Shown: positions 43,481 through 53,161, counted from the first letter of the stretch. The stretch: 64,000 nt of DNA from Actinacidiphila glaucinigra (GCF_900188405.1 NZ_FZOF01000011.1:62001-126000); one strand, 5' to 3'. Made by a program: numbers and translations. Notes: generated by a model not told the origin, from the sequence alone.

Positions 43481-46400
43481 GTGACGCCACGCAAGTACCC
43501 GCACCTCCGCAGCAATCGCCCCGGAACACGAAGAATCACCGGGCTGTTCCTCTCGGCGCTTCTCACCGGCGGTCTCGCCACCGCCACCGCCGGCGCGCAG
43601 GAGCGGCCCCTCGCCGACCTGCCGCCCCAGGAACCCGGTGTCACGCTCCGCGTCTTCGACATCCAGTCGCCGCTGGACGAGCTCTGCGACCTCAAGCCGG
43701 CCCAGACCCCCAACGTCGACAGGCTGATCCCCACTGCCGACTGGACATCCACCGACGGCTTCGGTTTCACCGACAACTTCGTGTCGCAGATCATCGGCAA
43801 CATCAACGTCCCCGACGCCGGTTCGTACACCTTCCGGCTGATCAGCGACGACGGCTCCCGCCTCTTCATCGGCGGTCAGCAGGTCATCGATCACGACGGG
43901 CTGCACGGTGCGGAACCCAAGGACGGAGAGATCACCCTCACCCCCGGGTACCACGCCCTGCACATCGACCACTTCGACCGCGGCGGCGGCCAGCAGGTCA
44001 CCCTGCAGTGGAAGCCCCCGGGCGCGGCCGGCTTCGCCGTCGTCCCGAACTCCGTGCTCAGCACCGACGCCGGCGTGGTCCGGGTCACCGCCCCGGGACG
44101 CAAGGAGTGCGAGGGCAGCTACGACACCCCCGGCGACGGCCTCCCGCTGACCTCCGTCAACCCCGGCTACACCCTCACCGACCTGCGCCCCGCGGGCTTC
44201 GAGCCGCAGGTCTCCGCCATGGACTGGCTGCCGGGCGGCCGGCTCGCCGTGACCACCTGGGGCGGGAGCAGCGTGGACGAGGGCGCGGTGTACGTCCTCG
44301 ATCACGTCACGGGTGACACCGGCCCGGAGCAGGTCACGTACAAGAAGATCGCCGGCGGGCTGAAGGAGCCCATGGGGGTCAAGTACGTCGACGGCAAGCT
44401 GTACGTCTCGGAGAAGCACCAGCTGACCGAGCTGTCCGATCTCGACGGCGACAACACCGCGGATGAGATCCGCAAGGTCGCCGAGTGGCCGTACGGAGGG
44501 AACTTCCACGAGTTCGCCTTCGGCCTGCTCTACGAGGACGGGAACTTCTACCTGAACCTGTCCGTGGCCATCAACTACGGGGGCGCGACGACCGATCCCC
44601 AGCCGGCCGCAAACCGTGGCAGCACCATCAAGGTGAACAAGAAGACCGGCAAGGTCAGTTACCTGGCCGGCGGTCTGCGCACACCGAACGGGATCGGACG
44701 GGGCCCCGAGGGCGAGCTCTTCGTCACCGACAACCAGGGCGGCTGGCTGCCCGCCTCCAAGCTGGTCCACATCAAGCAGGACCGGTTCTTCAACCACTAC
44801 ACCAACCCCGACGGCCCGTTCGACGACCGCACCGTCACCAAGCCGGTGCTGTGGCTGCCGCAGAACGAGATAGCCAACTCGCCCAGCACGCCGATGCTGC
44901 TGAAGAAGGGGCCCTTCGCCGGGCAGCTGCTCTTCGGCGACGTCACCTACGGCGGGATCCAGCGCGCCGACCTGGAGAAGGTGGACGGCGAGTACCAGGG
45001 CGCGGTGTTCCGGCACACTCAGGGCCTGGAAGCCGGCATCACCCGCATCAGCACCGGACCGGACGGCGCGATCTACGCGGGCGGCCTCGGCGCGGACGGC
45101 AACTGGGGCCAGGAGGGCAAGCTCCGCTTCGGCCTCCAGAAGCTCACGCCGAACGGCAAGAGCGTCTTCGACATCAAGACGATGCGCGCCACCCGGGACG
45201 GCTTCGAACTGACCTACACCAAGCCCCTGTCGGAGGAGACCGCCGCCAGGCTGACGAGTGGTGCCTACTCCGTCGAGCAGTGGCGCTACGTCCCCACCCC
45301 CGCGTACGGCGGCCCGAAGGTGGACGAGGAGGAGCTGCCCGTCGCGGCGGCCCGTCTCTCCGATGACCGTCGCAAGGTGAGGATCACCGTCCCCGGTCTG
45401 AAGACCGACCGGGTGGTGCACGTGCGCTCGCCGCGCCCGTTCGCCTCGGCCGACGGTGAGCAGCTGTGGTCCACCGAGGCCTGGTACACGCTGAACGCCC
45501 GTCCGGGCCCGGAATCACCCGTGACGGCGTACGACGCCGAGTCGGCGCGGCTCTCCGGGGGTGCCGACATCGACACCGAGCACGCCGGCTACACCGGAGG
45601 CGGTTTCGTCGACGGTTTCGGCACCCCGGGCGCCACCGCGACCTTCGACGTCGACGCACCCAAGAAGGGCACCTACGACGTGGGGCTGCGCTACGCCAAC
45701 GGCCCCCATCCCTTCACCGGCACCAAGACCATCGGCGTCAGCGTCAACGGCGGTCAGCCGCTGCGGACGAGCCTGCCCTCCACCGGCGCCTGGAACCGCT
45801 GGTCCACCCGGTCCGAGCGGCTCGAACTGCGCAAGGGGCGCAACACCATCACCTACACCTACGGGCCCGAGGACACCGGTCACGTCAATCTCGACATGAT
45901 CGAGGTGCGCCGACCCGGCGGCCGTATCGACCTGTTCTCCGGTGGCAGCGTCGCCACGGCCTGGCAGCACACCGACGGCCGCAGCGTCGAATGGCCGCAC
46001 ACCGCCGAGGAATCCATCGAGGTGTGCTGTGGCGACATCCGGACCAAGCAGGCCTTCGGCGACTTCAGACTGCACGCCGAATTCCGGGTGCCGAAGCTGC
46101 CGGACGACGTCACCGGGCAGGACCGCGGCAACAGCGGCATCTACCTCCAGGACCGGTACGAGCTCCAGATCCTGGACTCCTTCGGAGTGGAGCAGCTCGC
46201 CTCGAACGAGGCCGCGTCCATCTACAACAAGAAGGCCGCCGATCTGAACGGCGCCACCGCCCCGGAGACCTGGCAGACGTATGACATCGTCTTCCGGGCG
46301 GCCCGTTTCGACGCGGAGGGCAAGAAGACCGACGACGCCAGGATCTCCGTGGTGTGGAACGGCGAGACGGTGCACGACGACGTGGCCGTCGACGGCCCGA

Positions 46401-46504
46401 CCGGCGGCGGCGACGTCGAGTCGGCCGCGGCCGGCGCCATCCGGCTCCAGGACCACGGCAACAAGGTCCGGTTCAGGAACCTCTGGATCGAGCCGCTCGA
46501 CTGA
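43481..46504 (+). CDS. Secreted PA14 / beta-propeller / DUF1080 carbohydrate-active protein
   Basis: A 1,007-aa exported multidomain protein (GTG 43481 after GAGGAAGA). Signal peptide: RRITGLFLSALLTGGLATAT. Residues about 50-185 form a PA14 domain (VPDAGSYTFRLISDDGSRLF, GYHALHIDHFDRGGGQQVTL). Residues 210-560 form a sorbosone-dehydrogenase-like propeller (DWLPGGRLAVTTWGG, KEPMGVKYVDGKLYVSEKHQ, LRTPNGIGRGPEGELFVTDN). About 680-815 is a CBM6/35-like module (GGGFVDGFGTPGATATFDV). The C-terminal ~190 residues are DUF1080 (ICYL-like GNSGIYLQDRYELQILDSF), a concanavalin-fold 3-keto-glucoside hydrolase domain. It likely acts on polymeric or modified sugars outside the cell. Confidence 0.87.
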   Translation: MTPRKYPHLRSNRPGTRRITGLFLSALLTGGLATATAGAQERPLADLPPQEPGVTLRVFDIQSPLDELCDLKPAQTPNVDRLIPTADWTSTDGFGFTDNFVSQIIGNINVPDAGSYTFRLISDDGSRLFIGGQQVIDHDGLHGAEPKDGEITLTPGYHALHIDHFDRGGGQQVTLQWKPPGAAGFAVVPNSVLSTDAGVVRVTAPGRKECEGSYDTPGDGLPLTSVNPGYTLTDLRPAGFEPQVSAMDWLPGGRLAVTTWGGSSVDEGAVYVLDHVTGDTGPEQVTYKKIAGGLKEPMGVKYVDGKLYVSEKHQLTELSDLDGDNTADEIRKVAEWPYGGNFHEFAFGLLYEDGNFYLNLSVAINYGGATTDPQPAANRGSTIKVNKKTGKVSYLAGGLRTPNGIGRGPEGELFVTDNQGGWLPASKLVHIKQDRFFNHYTNPDGPFDDRTVTKPVLWLPQNEIANSPSTPMLLKKGPFAGQLLFGDVTYGGIQRADLEKVDGEYQGAVFRHTQGLEAGITRISTGPDGAIYAGGLGADGNWGQEGKLRFGLQKLTPNGKSVFDIKTMRATRDGFELTYTKPLSEETAARLTSGAYSVEQWRYVPTPAYGGPKVDEEELPVAAARLSDDRRKVRITVPGLKTDRVVHVRSPRPFASADGEQLWSTEAWYTLNARPGPESPVTAYDAESARLSGGADIDTEHAGYTGGGFVDGFGTPGATATFDVDAPKKGTYDVGLRYANGPHPFTGTKTIGVSVNGGQPLRTSLPSTGAWNRWSTRSERLELRKGRNTITYTYGPEDTGHVNLDMIEVRRPGGRIDLFSGGSVATAWQHTDGRSVEWPHTAEESIEVCCGDIRTKQAFGDFRLHAEFRVPKLPDDVTGQDRGNSGIYLQDRYELQILDSFGVEQLASNEAASIYNKKAADLNGATAPETWQTYDIVFRAARFDAEGKKTDDARISVVWNGETVHDDVAVDGPTGGGDVESAAAGAIRLQDHGNKVRFRNLWIEPLD

Positions 46505-46576
46505 CCGGCGGACCATGACCCGGACCGCAGCCTGATCGCGCGGTCGAAGGGCAAGGTCTCCGCGGAGACGGGTGGG

Positions 46577-46601
46577 CCCAGTGGCACGAGTCGCCACTGG
46601 G
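46577..46601. terminator. Stem-loop terminator after the PA14 gene
   Basis: CCCAGTGGC-acgagtc-GCCACTGGG, 9-bp perfect arms followed by TCTCCTCGT, about 75 bases after the stop codon. It separates the PA14 gene from the second S53 peptidase gene. Confidence 0.7.
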
Positions 46602-46736
46602 TCTCCTCGTCGTGATCAGCTCAACGACCCACCTGGCCGGGCGAAGCGATGTCTAATGGGGCCGCGGTGAATGGATTCATTCGCCATCTCCGCTCCGCAG
46701 TTGATCGCGCGTCACCGGACAGACGGGAACAGTTAC

Positions 46737-49700
46737 GTGCATATACCAAGAAAGCTCGCGCGCTTCGGCCGGCACAGACTCACCGCGGGCCTGACGGCGC
46801 TGAGCCTGTCACTGCTGACCTTACTGGGGACGCAGGCGCCGGCCGCCGCGCAGACACCGTCCGGCGCGACGCGCGAGACCGCGGGCACCTCCAGGGACAA
46901 CGGGCTGTCCATGGAGCCCTCCTGCTCCACGCCGAAGAAGAACGAGTTCGCGTGCTTCGCCCTGCGCCGCACGGACCTGCCGACCGCCAGACGGTCGTCG
47001 GAGCCGGCCGGCTACGGCGCCGGCGATCTGCGCAGCGCCTACGACCTTCCGCCCGGTGGCGGCGCCGGCCAGACCGTCGCGGTGGTCGCCGCGTACGACG
47101 ATCCCACCGCCGAGCAGGACCTGGCGGTGTACCGGGAGCAGTTCGGGCTGCCGGCCTGCACCACCGACAACGGCTGCTTCCGCAAGGTCGACCAGCGCGG
47201 CGGCACCGACTACCCGCAGCCCGATCCCGAATGGGCCGGGGAGATCTCGCTGGACCTGGACATGGTCTCCGCGGTGGCGCCCAACGCGCACATCCTGCTG
47301 GTCGAGGCCGACAGCGCCGACCGCGAGGACCTCGGAGCGGCCGTCGACCAGGCCGTCGCGCTGGGCGCCAAGTTCGTCTCCAACTCCTACGGCTCCTATT
47401 ACGACAGCTACCCCGGGGGCGGTGAGGACCCCGCCGAGACCACCGACCCGCACTACAACCACTCCGGCGTCGCCGTGGTCGTCGCTTCGGGAGACCTGAA
47501 GTACGGGGTCCCCTATCCCGCCGCCTCCCCCTACGTCACCTCGGTCGGCGGGACCTCCCTCACCCGCGACCCCAGCACTCCCCGCGGATGGTCGGAGTCG
47601 GTCTGGAGCAACGGCGACCGCGGCACCGGCTCGGGCTGCTCCGCGTACCAGCCGAAACCGGCCTTCCAGAAGGACACCGGCTGCCCGCGGCGTACCGTCG
47701 CCGACGTCTCGGCCGTCGCGGACCCCGCCACCGGCGTCGCGGTCTACCAGAGTTACGGGAACAGCGGCTGGCAGGTCTACGGAGGGACCAGCGCGGCCAC
47801 GCCGATCATCGCCGGGGTCTACGCGGCCGCCGGAACCCCGTCCGCCGACAGCTACCCCAACTCCTACCCCTACGCCGCCGCCGGCGGACTCAACGATGTG
47901 ACCAGCGGGTCCAACGGCGACTGCGACCCCGCCTATCTGTGCACCGCGGGGCAGGGATACGACGGACCGACCGGACTGGGCACACCCCGCGGCCTCGGCG
48001 CCTTCCGCGGCGGGCCGCGCGGGGAGGTCTCCGGTACGGTCACGGACTCCGGCACCGGAAGGCCGGTGGCCGGGGCGGCGATATCGGGCGGTGACGTCGT
48101 GGTGCACTCCGACGCCTCGGGTGCCTACGCCCTGTCCCTGCCGGCCGGAACCTACGACATCGACGTCGAGGCGTTCGGCTACGCGAGCGTGTCCACACCG
48201 GACGTCACGATCGCCGACGGCTCCGCCCTGACAAGGGACTACGCACTGCGGACGGTGCCCAGCCGCACGATCACGGGGAAGATCACCGACGGTTCCGGCC
48301 ACGGGTGGCCGCTCTACGCCAGGATCGTCGTGGACGGTGCCCCCGGCGGCCCGGTGTGGACCGACCCCGCGACCGGCGCGTACAGCCTCAAGCTCCCCCA
48401 GAACCGCGCACACACCCTGCGGATCACGGCCTCCCTGCCCGGCTACGAGGAAGTCACCCGGCACCTCGCGGCCGGCACGACGGCGCAGACGCTCGACGTC
48501 CCGGTACCCGCCGACGTCTGGTCGGCCGGCGCCCCCGCCTACGCGCCGAAGCTGACCGGCCCGACCCAGCGGTTCACCTCGACGGATGCCGCGCCCGAGG
48601 GCTGGTCGGTCGTCAACGCCGAGGGAACCCAGGGCGGCTGGGCGTTCGACGACCCCGGAGGCCGGTCCAACACCACCGGCGGCGACGGCGGTTTCGCCGT
48701 GGTCGACAGCGATCACTACGGCTACCCGGCCGTCCAGGACTCCAGTCTGGTCAGCCCGCGGTTCGACCTCACCGGCGTCGCGGTCCCCGAACTGGCCTTC
48801 GACACCGATCTCATGCCCTTCTTCGGCCAGACCGCCGACCTCGACGTCAGCACCGACGACGGCGGGACCTGGAAGAACATCCGGTCCCTGACCACCGACG
48901 CGGCCGGCCCGAAGCACATCGACGTACCCCTGGCCGCGTACGCGGGCAAGCCCTCGGTCCGGGTGCGGTTCCACTACACCGCCTCCTACGCCCTGTGGTG
49001 GGCCGTGGACAACGTCTTCGTCGGCGGCCGGGAACTCACGCCCACCCCGGCCGGCCTGATCACCGGAACCGTCACCGACGCCAACACCGGCGCCGGGCTG
49101 GCCTCCGCCACCGTCACCGCCCCCGACGAGCCCGCCCTCAGCACCATCACGGCGTCGACGCCCGAGGACCCGAACCTGGGCGACGGCTTCTTCACCCTGA
49201 CCGCGCCCCTGGGCAAGCACACCCTCACGGCGGCGACGCCGCACTACACCGAGCGGACCAAGACGGTCGCGACCCGCGCCGACACCGCCGTCACCTCGTC
49301 GTGGAAGCTCACGGCGGGCCGGCTGTCCCTGACGACCGACCCGATCGAGGCGACCGCGGTCCTGGGCAAGAGCGCGACCCACGAACTGACCATCACCAAC
49401 ACCGGTGGCGCCCCTGCCACCTTGACGCTGGCGGAACGAGCGGGCTCCGGCCGCACGGAGGACGGCGCACCGCTGCGGCGCGTCAGCCCGCGCCGGCTCC
49501 CGGCGTCCGGCGGCGACGCGCACTCCGCCCGGATCGACGGCCGGACCACACGGACCGGCGGACCCGCGACAGCCTCCGCCGAGACCGGGCCTTCGGGTGA
49601 CGCCTGGAAGCCCGTGACCGACCTGCCCAAGGCCATCATGGACAACGTCGTCGACACCTACGACGGCAAGGTCTACTCGGCCTACGGGTACGACGGCGAG

Positions 49701-50942
49701 GACGACACCGGCGACCTCTACCGTCTCTCCCCCGACACGGGCACCTGGACCCGGCTCACCGCGTCCCCCCATCCACGCCGCGCACCCGCGCACGGCTTCA
49801 TCGACGGCAAGTTCTACGCCGCCGGCGGCTGGGGCAGCAGCACCGGCGGCATCGACCCGGGCCTGGACGTCTACGACCCGGTCCGCAACACCTGGACCAG
49901 CGGCGCGAAGGCGCCCAAGGCCTACGCCGGATCGGGCAGCACCGTCCTCGACGGAAAGCTCTACACCATCGGCGGCTGCTCGGCCACGAGCTGCGGCACG
50001 ACCGACGCCTCCGTCTACGACCCCCGGGAGAACCGCTGGTCCGAGATCGCCCCCTATCCGGAGCCCATCGCCTGGCAGTCCTGCGCCGCCATCGGCACCA
50101 GGATCTACTGCGCCGGCGGGGAGAGCGGAGGCGCCGTCGCCGTGTCCTCCACGTACGTCTACAACCCCGCCACCGACAAGTGGTCCGCCCTGCCCGACAT
50201 GCCGATCCCGCTGTGGGGGGCGGCGTACACCGCGGCCAACGGACTGCTGCTGGTCTCCAGCGGAGTGACCGACGACAGCCGGCTCACGAACCAGGGCTTC
50301 GCCCTCGACCCCGCGACCGGCATCTGGGACGCCCTGCCCAACGCCAACACCCCCACGTTCAGAAGCGGCGGCGCGACGGGCTTCTACAAGGTCGGCGGCA
50401 CCGTCGACGCCTACGAACTCTCCCCCACCACAACCGTCGAACTCCTGCCCGGCTACGACCAGGAGGGCCTGTCGGAGGTCACCTGGCTCGGCGAGTCCGC
50501 CAAGAAGATCACCCTGGCCCCCGGCCAGAGGACGGTGCTCACGCTCACCTTCGACACCGCGGCACTGGAGGTCGCCCAGCCCGGCGACTACGGCGCCCGG
50601 CTCGCCCTGTTCACCGACACCCCCTACGCGGTGCCCGACATCCCCGTCTCCCTGCACGTCGACCCGCCGAGAACGTGGGGCGCCATCAGCGGAACGATCC
50701 TCGGCGCGACCCCCACGGGAGGCACCGCCCCACTGGCCGGCGCGACCGTGCAGATCGACAGCTGGGCCGGATCCCACACGCTCACCACGCGCCCGGACGG
50801 CACCTTCGGCCTGTGGCTCGACACCCGCAACAACCCGCTGACCGTCATCGTCGCCAAGGACGGCTACCGGCCGACCGCGGCCACCGTCCGGCTCAAGAAG
50901 GGAGCCGTCGTCATCCACGACGTCACTCTCAAGCGGGCGTAG
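46737..50942 (+). CDS. Secreted S53 (sedolisin) peptidase with Kelch repeats
   Basis: An exported 1,401-aa serine-carboxyl peptidase. I start at GTG 46737 (VHIPRKLARFGRHR, then a hydrophobic LTALSLSLLTLLG core and APAAAQ), matching the paralogue; ATG 46671 is the alternative. The catalytic set is intact: Glu169 and Asp173 (GEISLD), Asp253 (ASGD) and Ser352 (GGTSAATP). The ~190-residue inhibitory pro-domain normal for S53 is nearly absent: only ~70 residues separate the signal peptide from the fold. Three or so carboxypeptidase-regulatory-like sandwiches, a DDGGTWKN domain and Kelch repeats (YDGKVYSAYGY, FIDGKFYAAGGW, LDGKLYTIGGC) follow. Likely an acid-active extracellular protease with substrate-binding modules. 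Confidence 0.9.
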   Translation: MHIPRKLARFGRHRLTAGLTALSLSLLTLLGTQAPAAAQTPSGATRETAGTSRDNGLSMEPSCSTPKKNEFACFALRRTDLPTARRSSEPAGYGAGDLRSAYDLPPGGGAGQTVAVVAAYDDPTAEQDLAVYREQFGLPACTTDNGCFRKVDQRGGTDYPQPDPEWAGEISLDLDMVSAVAPNAHILLVEADSADREDLGAAVDQAVALGAKFVSNSYGSYYDSYPGGGEDPAETTDPHYNHSGVAVVVASGDLKYGVPYPAASPYVTSVGGTSLTRDPSTPRGWSESVWSNGDRGTGSGCSAYQPKPAFQKDTGCPRRTVADVSAVADPATGVAVYQSYGNSGWQVYGGTSAATPIIAGVYAAAGTPSADSYPNSYPYAAAGGLNDVTSGSNGDCDPAYLCTAGQGYDGPTGLGTPRGLGAFRGGPRGEVSGTVTDSGTGRPVAGAAISGGDVVVHSDASGAYALSLPAGTYDIDVEAFGYASVSTPDVTIADGSALTRDYALRTVPSRTITGKITDGSGHGWPLYARIVVDGAPGGPVWTDPATGAYSLKLPQNRAHTLRITASLPGYEEVTRHLAAGTTAQTLDVPVPADVWSAGAPAYAPKLTGPTQRFTSTDAAPEGWSVVNAEGTQGGWAFDDPGGRSNTTGGDGGFAVVDSDHYGYPAVQDSSLVSPRFDLTGVAVPELAFDTDLMPFFGQTADLDVSTDDGGTWKNIRSLTTDAAGPKHIDVPLAAYAGKPSVRVRFHYTASYALWWAVDNVFVGGRELTPTPAGLITGTVTDANTGAGLASATVTAPDEPALSTITASTPEDPNLGDGFFTLTAPLGKHTLTAATPHYTERTKTVATRADTAVTSSWKLTAGRLSLTTDPIEATAVLGKSATHELTITNTGGAPATLTLAERAGSGRTEDGAPLRRVSPRRLPASGGDAHSARIDGRTTRTGGPATASAETGPSGDAWKPVTDLPKAIMDNVVDTYDGKVYSAYGYDGEDDTGDLYRLSPDTGTWTRLTASPHPRRAPAHGFIDGKFYAAGGWGSSTGGIDPGLDVYDPVRNTWTSGAKAPKAYAGSGSTVLDGKLYTIGGCSATSCGTTDASVYDPRENRWSEIAPYPEPIAWQSCAAIGTRIYCAGGESGGAVAVSSTYVYNPATDKWSALPDMPIPLWGAAYTAANGLLLVSSGVTDDSRLTNQGFALDPATGIWDALPNANTPTFRSGGATGFYKVGGTVDAYELSPTTTVELLPGYDQEGLSEVTWLGESAKKITLAPGQRTVLTLTFDTAALEVAQPGDYGARLALFTDTPYAVPDIPVSLHVDPPRTWGAISGTILGATPTGGTAPLAGATVQIDSWAGSHTLTTRPDGTFGLWLDTRNNPLTVIVAKDGYRPTAATVRLKKGAVVIHDVTLKRA

Positions 50943-51264
50943 CCACCACCCCGGCGGCCGCGTCGCGTGCGTGGCGTCCGGCCGCGCGCAGCCCACTTCG
51001 GACCGCGTGCGGCCGCCGCCATGGTCCACCCGGACGATCAGCCGCGTCCTTTGGGCGCGCCGCGGCATCGCCGGGCGGGTCGTGGCGGGACGCTCTCCCT
51101 AGCCGCGGCGGGTTCTTCCCGTCGGCGGGCCGGGCGCCGTATCCCCGAGCACGGCGCCCGGCCACCGGCATCCTCCGCCGGCTGGGGCAGCGCCCCCACC
51201 GGGACCAGGACAGGCAGGGGCCCGGGTCGGCGTCTTGGACGCCGACCCGGGCCGCTGCCGGTTG
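50943..51264. other. Convergent intergenic region with terminator
   Basis: These 322 bases lie between the converging peptidase gene and the small membrane-protein gene. Apart from the long stem-loop at 51219-51253 I see no gene or operator. Frames across it look random. Confidence 0.5.
51219..51253. terminator. Bidirectional stem-loop terminator
   Basis: Perfect 16-bp arms (GGCCCGGGTCGGCGTC and its complement) around the loop TTG, just 11 bases beyond the stop of the minus-strand membrane-protein gene. It marks the boundary between the protease block and the signalling/helicase cluster. Confidence 0.85.
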
Positions 51265-51678
51265 CTACGCGGTCAGGGTGAGTACCACCGAGACCGTCTG
51301 CAGGAGCGCGAAGGCACATGGGACGACGCGCTCGGCCACACCCAGTTCGAGGTACCGGCGCGGCCTCGCCGCCCATTCGTCGCGGAAGACGGCTGTCGGC
51401 AGCTGCGCCTCCAGGGCGAGGATGCCGTCGAAGCGCCCCCGGCTGATCTGCCGGTAGGTCCGCAGCTGCCACCACCACAGGAGGCACATCAGCTGGGCTC
51501 CGGCCCACAGGAGTGCCGCCCCGGGCCACGTCAGCGGAAGCGTCGGCGTGAGGCCGGTGAGGGCGGTCAGCAGGGTGAGGAAGTAGGCGTTGGCGCCGGC
51601 GCGCCGGGCGGAGAGGCGGTCCGCGCTCTCCACCGCGGTGCGGTGCAGCTCCGCCAGGATCGAGGGTTCGCTGTTCAT
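51265..51678 (-). CDS. Small membrane protein in the conflict-type cluster
   Basis: A 137-aa protein starting MNSEPSILAELHRTAV after AAGGAGC. A helix ending in SADRLSARRAGANAYF leads into two hydrophobic segments (FLTLLTALTGL... and WPGAALLWAGAQLMCLLWWW). A basic helix (QLRTYRQISRGRF) and a third hydrophobic C-terminal segment follow. The layout (amphipathic helix, membrane hairpin, cytoplasmic helix) recalls SLATT-type effector proteins, though I cannot confirm that family. It is 61 bases after the TIR-like/S1 gene and probably shares its transcript; a membrane effector role is inference. Confidence 0.72.
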   Translation of the reverse strand: MNSEPSILAELHRTAVESADRLSARRAGANAYFLTLLTALTGLTPTLPLTWPGAALLWAGAQLMCLLWWWQLRTYRQISRGRFDGILALEAQLPTAVFRDEWAARPRRYLELGVAERVVPCAFALLQTVSVVLTLTA

Positions 51679-51739
51679 GGTGCCGCTCCTTCCGGCCTGC
51701 CGGCGGCCGCGGACGCGGCCACCGGCAGGCCTGGTCGTG

Positions 51740-53023
51740 TCAGGTGGCCGTGGCGGGTTCCTGGTCGTCGAGGTCGGCGATGTCGCGGACGGAGATCCGG
51801 TCGCGCTCCAGGTCGATGTGGGTGATCTCGACGTCGAGCACCTCCCCGCGGTCGACACCGCCGGCGTTCAGGTCCCGGCGCAGCTCCGCCGTCATGGCCG
51901 AGCAGTGCAGGAACACCGGCCGCCTGCGTCCCTCGACGGACAGCAGCAGGTAGCCGCCCTGCCCTTCGGGCGCCACCTTCACCACTTCGCCCTCCAGCCG
52001 GTCCCCGACGGCGAGCACGGGGCCGGAGTCGGCCCGGCCCTGCGGGGCGGCCGGTGAGGTGCCCTGCGGGGCGGGGCCGTCGAGGTGGAGCGTGATGCGG
52101 CGCCGTCGGGCCTCGATCTCCGTGACCGCGACCTGCAGCCGGGCTCCGGGGACGGTGTGGAATCCCGGGGGCAGCGCACTGCGTGGTACGAGTCCGTTGA
52201 GGGGTCCCGCCACCCGCACGAAGACCCCGGCCTCGCGCACGCTGTGCACCGTGCCGGTGAACGCGCGCCCCACCGGGTGGGTGGTGGCCAGTTCCTGCCA
52301 CGGGTTGGGCCGGCCGGTGAGCAGGGTGTACTTGGCTCCGCCGCTCGGCGACATCTCGAACGCGCCGTCCAGCCGGTCGCCGACGTTGTAGAGCCGGGTC
52401 ATGTCGGGGACGATGCGCGCCCAGTCCACGTCCTCTCCGCCGAGCACGCCGTGTGCGCCGTCGTCGCCGCGCACGACCACGAACTCGCGGCTGACGGAGA
52501 CCACCTGGGCGCGGGCCGGCACCGTTCCGCCGGTGGCCATGGGGATGAGGGCCATCTCCTGGACGGGCTCCTCGCAGACCGCCTTCAGCTGTACGCGCAG
52601 CTCGTCGCGCATGTGCGACATGTCCGCGTAGCTGTTGCTGTAGGGGATGTGGCGCAGGCCCCGGATGTCGCTGGGGATGTCCTCCGCGCTCTGGGACAGG
52701 TAGACCATCCGCTTGCCGATCAGCTTGGCCGCCATGTACTCCATCGCCACGTTCGGGGCGCGGCAGGAGAAGTCGCAGACCACCGCCTCCGCCTGCTGGA
52801 TGGCGCGCCAGACGGCGTCCAGCACGGATGCCGGCCCGTAGACCGAGTCGGCGCGGACCGGCTTCATGCCGGCCTCCCGGATGGTGGCGCTGACGACCTC
52901 GGTGTACAGCCAGTCGAAGTCGAACGAGGTGCCGTCCTGGAGCGCCTTCGTACCGAAGGGCCCTATGTACAGGACGGTGCCGGGGATGGGCTGTTCGTCG
53001 CGGGTGAGGCGTATCTCGTGCAT
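51740..53023 (-). CDS. TIR/deoxyribosyltransferase-like protein fused to S1 domains
   Basis: A 427-aa protein starting MHEIRLTRDEQ after GGAAGGA. Residues about 13-150 form a Rossmann-like nucleotide-processing domain: GTVLYIGPFG loop, DWLYTEVV, and CDFSCRAPNVAMEYMAAKLI, the D...PNV..E motif of nucleoside-2-deoxyribosyltransferase and TIR-like enzymes (Glu95 catalytic candidate). The rest carries S1-type beta-barrels, best at about 254-314 (GRAFTGTVHSVREAGVFVRV) and 339-415, with a weaker one at 165-236. S1 domains bind RNA. The combination suggests a nucleotide-cleaving effector tied to RNA or ribosome sensing. It is divergent from the receiver regulator. Confidence 0.8.
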   Translation of the reverse strand: MHEIRLTRDEQPIPGTVLYIGPFGTKALQDGTSFDFDWLYTEVVSATIREAGMKPVRADSVYGPASVLDAVWRAIQQAEAVVCDFSCRAPNVAMEYMAAKLIGKRMVYLSQSAEDIPSDIRGLRHIPYSNSYADMSHMRDELRVQLKAVCEEPVQEMALIPMATGGTVPARAQVVSVSREFVVVRGDDGAHGVLGGEDVDWARIVPDMTRLYNVGDRLDGAFEMSPSGGAKYTLLTGRPNPWQELATTHPVGRAFTGTVHSVREAGVFVRVAGPLNGLVPRSALPPGFHTVPGARLQVAVTEIEARRRRITLHLDGPAPQGTSPAAPQGRADSGPVLAVGDRLEGEVVKVAPEGQGGYLLLSVEGRRRPVFLHCSAMTAELRRDLNAGGVDRGEVLDVEITHIDLERDRISVRDIADLDDQEPATAT

Positions 53024-53115
53024 GGTGCTGTCCTTCCGGTTCGGCCCGGGGATGTCGCCGGGCGGGGATGAGGACAGGTAAGCGGCGCCAACCGCGGTGT
53101 GGGGAAAGGCCGGTG

Positions 53116-53161
53116 CTGAGGTTTTCGCCCGGCCGGGCACGGATCTTCCGGAAAACCTCAG
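53116..53161. promoter_or_regulatory. Inverted repeat in the divergent promoter
   Basis: CTGAGGTTTTC (53116-53126) and GAAAACCTCAG (53151-53161) are perfect 11-bp inverted copies, 35 bp centre to centre, in the 221-base gap between the TIR-like/S1 gene and the regulator. The AT-rich halves stand out. Likely operator or promoter control site for both directions. Confidence 0.75.

Noticed and set aside
43382..45421. 679-codon minus frame opposite the PA14 protein gene
   Set aside because: Low-complexity shadow; PA14 and DUF1080 motifs lie on the plus strand.
46821..51068. 1,415-codon minus frame opposite the second S53 peptidase
   Set aside because: Mirror of the highly GC3-biased real gene; no start signal or domain.
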